Assembly: GCA_019312705.1 (NCBI GenBank) | Contig: JAFDCW010000162.1 | Location: 1 to 7,970, forward strand | Length of the DNA stretch: 7,970 nt | Direction of reading: 5' to 3' | DNA from: Deltaproteobacteria bacterium | GTDB lineage: Bacteria; Myxococcota; Polyangia; Polyangiales; B10-G4 | Shown here: in pieces, positions 6,756 to 7,970 of the stretch | Position numbering within the stretch: the first letter of the stretch is position 1 | How the letters are laid out: each line of letters begins with the position of its first letter | The notes under the pieces: model-generated | Told to the model about the DNA's origin: nothing | The model's input: the letters and a program-made list of their open reading frames with translations, nothing else | Databases searched by the model: none | Position numbers and translations under genes: made by a program

Positions 6756-7160
6756 TCAGCGCGGGATGTCCGGCAGTGTCGTCGACTGATCCTCTAGACG
6801 AACGCGGCGACTTCCGCGCCACACTAGAAACACGCCGACGCCCCCGCCAAGGGCGTCCACACCGATGTCATAGACCGATGCCCCAGACATGGAACGGCCG
6901 ACGGCGAGGCTTTGAGCCCACTCCTGGGCGATGGCGGCGGCGAAAAAGATGACGACGGCCGGTGCGGCGTGTCGCGGCCTGGCTCTGGCGATGGCAACTG
7001 CGAGAACCGCGAAGATCGCCAGGTGGCAAATGACGTGGGTCGGCTCGAAGGCGATCACGTCGCGAAGCGTCCCGGGCCCGGGCTCGACCCAGAACGCAAT
7101 GCCCACGGCCGCGGCGATGAGCGCGACGACCCAGACGACGACAAACGCGTAGCGGCCCAT
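6756..7160 (-). CDS. VanZ-like membrane protein
   Basis: A 134-residue integral membrane protein with four predicted transmembrane segments at about 4-25, 41-59, 66-84 and 98-115. Its sequence fits the VanZ-like family: a His in the second helix (H46 in THVICHLAIF), then QEWAQSLAVGRS (79-90) followed by YDIGVDALGGGVGV (97-110). The E80, Q83, R89, D98 and D102 positions match the family's E-x-x-Q...GR...D...D/N-x-x-G pattern. VanZ gives low-level teicoplanin resistance in enterococci; most members, including short ones like this, have no known role. I chose the ATG at 7160 because it begins the first helix; the longer frame to 7424 would overlap the HU-like gene and add an unlikely Pro/Arg-rich leader. 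The Shine-Dalgarno is weak. The gene lies 112 bases downstream of the HU-like gene on the same strand. Confidence 0.8.
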   Translation of the reverse strand: MGRYAFVVVWVVALIAAAVGIAFWVEPGPGTLRDVIAFEPTHVICHLAIFAVLAVAIARARPRHAAPAVVIFFAAAIAQEWAQSLAVGRSMSGASVYDIGVDALGGGVGVFLVWRGSRRVRLEDQSTTLPDIPR

Positions 7161-7272
7161 GGCGAGATTGTGGGCCGGCGACCCGCGGTCGGCCGTTCGC
7201 ACTGGGGCAACGGGCTCAGTCGGCCGGTGAGCGGTCGGGAGCCGGGGTCGAGGCGCGCTATCTCGGGCGGCC

Positions 7273-7737
7273 TTACGTCTTGAGGGTCGCCCCACTGAAC
7301 GTGAGAACACGTCGGGCCGGGACGACGATTGTATTGCGGGTCCGCGGGTGGGTGTCGGTGGTGGCAGGCTGGTCAGTGAGCGCAAACGTGCCGAGGCCGG
7401 AGACGTGCAGCGACTCGCCGCCATTCAGCGCATCGACGAGAGCGCCCGCCGTGCCGTCCTGAGGCGCGCCGGCATCGAGTTGAGCCTGAAACTCGGGCGC
7501 TGCCCTCAATACGACCCGGCGCCGAACACCCTTTCGCGCCTGCGTCGCTCGGATCGAAAACTTCCCCAGCCCCCGGACCCGCGCGCTGCCCTCGTCGGCG
7601 AGCTTCGTCGCGATCGACGACATTGCTGCCGCGATATCTTTCGGCTTGGGGACGCTGGCCTCGGTCTCGGCCTTCGCCGCCCCCGCTGCCTTCAGGCCCG
7701 GCGTCTTCTTCTTTTTCTTCTTCTTGGTGGTCGCCAC
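7273..7737 (-). CDS. Lys-tailed protein with two tandem HU-like DNA-binding modules
   Basis: A 154-residue basic protein. Residues 1-33 are a Lys/Ala-rich tail with seven consecutive lysines (5-11). Two segments then resemble the HU/IHF fold. Module 1, about 34-88, has a helical start (DIAAAMSSIATKLADEG), the strand-turn signature ARVRGLGKFSIR and a basic arm (ARKGVRRRVVLRA). Module 2, about 97-154, has ALVDALNGGESLHVSGLGTF, then RTRNTIVVPARRV and TFSGATLK, close to HU's G-F-G-T-F, R-N-P-x-T, I-P-A and F-x-x-G-x-x-L-K positions. Ordinary HU is about 90 residues with one copy, so this looks like a duplicated and diverged HU with a histone-like tail, probably bending or compacting DNA. The usual R-N-P tip of the arm is not intact in either module, so DNA intercalation may be lost. 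The start is GTG at 7737, with an in-frame stop not far upstream; no clear Shine-Dalgarno. It follows the ferritin-like gene by 63 bases. Confidence 0.7.
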   Translation of the reverse strand: MATTKKKKKKKTPGLKAAGAAKAETEASVPKPKDIAAAMSSIATKLADEGSARVRGLGKFSIRATQARKGVRRRVVLRAAPEFQAQLDAGAPQDGTAGALVDALNGGESLHVSGLGTFALTDQPATTDTHPRTRNTIVVPARRVLTFSGATLKT

Positions 7738-7800
7738 GGCGGGAGCATTGGCTCGAACGGCGAGCAGGTCAATTCAGTAGTGAAGCCGGCGTCCAGGGGG

Positions 7801-7970
7801 CTACAAGTATGGGGAGTCGTCCATATCCAGCTCGTACTCGACGCGTGCGCTCGGGGGCAGGCCGGCGATGGCCTCTCGCACCATGCGAATGTGCTCCGTC
7901 TCTTCGTCCCGCAGCTCGGTGAAGAGCTCTTGGATGACCGGATCGGTGATGTGGGCGAGGGCCATGTCGT
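7801..7970 (-). CDS. Ferritin-like (rubrerythrin-type) protein, C-terminal end
   Basis: The minus strand reads open from the right edge to TAG at 7801-7803, giving 55 residues of a protein that starts outside the window. It is strongly helical: ALAHITDPVIQELFTELRDE, then ETEHIRMVREAIAGLP. Adjacent glutamates followed by E-H (DEETEH) match the E-x-x-H iron ligands of the last helix in ferritin-like/rubrerythrin-type four-helix bundles. The acidic tail ends in ELDMDDSPYL. The likely role is di-iron binding in iron storage or peroxide defence, inferred from this motif alone. An ATG at 7965 is in frame, but a 54-residue protein would lack the other helices, so I read this as a partial gene. No rubredoxin-type CxxC module is seen in the C-terminal part. 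Confidence 0.65.
   Translation of the reverse strand, partial: DMALAHITDPVIQELFTELRDEETEHIRMVREAIAGLPPSARVEYELDMDDSPYL

Noticed and set aside
6519..6797. Small reading frames on both strands in the gap upstream of the sulfatase
   Set aside because: Arg/Ser/Pro-rich, mutually overlapping, no ribosome binding site or motif; treated as non-coding intergenic DNA.
7161..7424. N-terminal extension of the VanZ-like protein up to 7424
   Set aside because: It would overlap the HU-like gene by about 150 bases and put a Pro/Arg-rich leader before the first membrane helix; the ATG at 7160 is the natural start.

Overview
The window is GC-rich DNA (roughly two thirds G+C by eye) dense in secreted lipoproteins. 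Their style (lipobox, low-complexity linker, Cys-rich modules, beta-helix or Gly-rich bodies) is typical of Myxococcota, especially Polyangia and Sandaracinus-like bacteria. That placement is inferred from protein style only; the window holds no rRNA, tRNA or phylogenetic marker.

Layout. (1) 1-3290, minus strand: a run of three genes read right to left. They are a CAP/SCP-domain lipoprotein (2709-3290), then after a 40-base gap a 769-residue parallel beta-helix lipoprotein (359-2668), then the N-terminal part of a third lipoprotein leaving the window (1-244). (2) 3291-3488: a divergent intergenic region with a perfect 8+8 base inverted repeat, a candidate operator. (3) 3489-5297, plus strand: a 602-residue Cys-rich then Gly-rich lipoprotein, followed at once by a GC hairpin. 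(4) 5298-5576: scar DNA with a fragment resembling the N-terminal DNA-binding part of an IS630-type transposase, facing (5) 5577-6503, minus strand: a sulfatase lipoprotein that stops after about 300 residues, before the second metal-binding motif, and is probably non-functional. (6) 6504-6755: 252 bases in which I see no gene, only the sulfatase ribosome binding site. (7) 6756-7970, minus strand: a VanZ-like membrane protein, a Lys-tailed protein with two HU-like modules in tandem, and the C-terminal end of a ferritin-like protein.

How the parts relate. Regions 1-5 look like accessory cell-surface cargo: outer-membrane or surface-displayed lipoproteins with probable binding or scaffolding roles, plus a decayed enzyme next to a decayed mobile element. 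Region 7 looks like ordinary chromosomal housekeeping (nucleoid protein, iron/oxidative-stress protein, small membrane protein). I saw no CRISPR array, tRNA, rRNA, phage module, toxin-antitoxin pair or recognisable defence system. The most unusual items are the tandem HU-like protein, the truncated sulfatase beside the transposase scar, and the palindromic site between the divergent lipoprotein genes.
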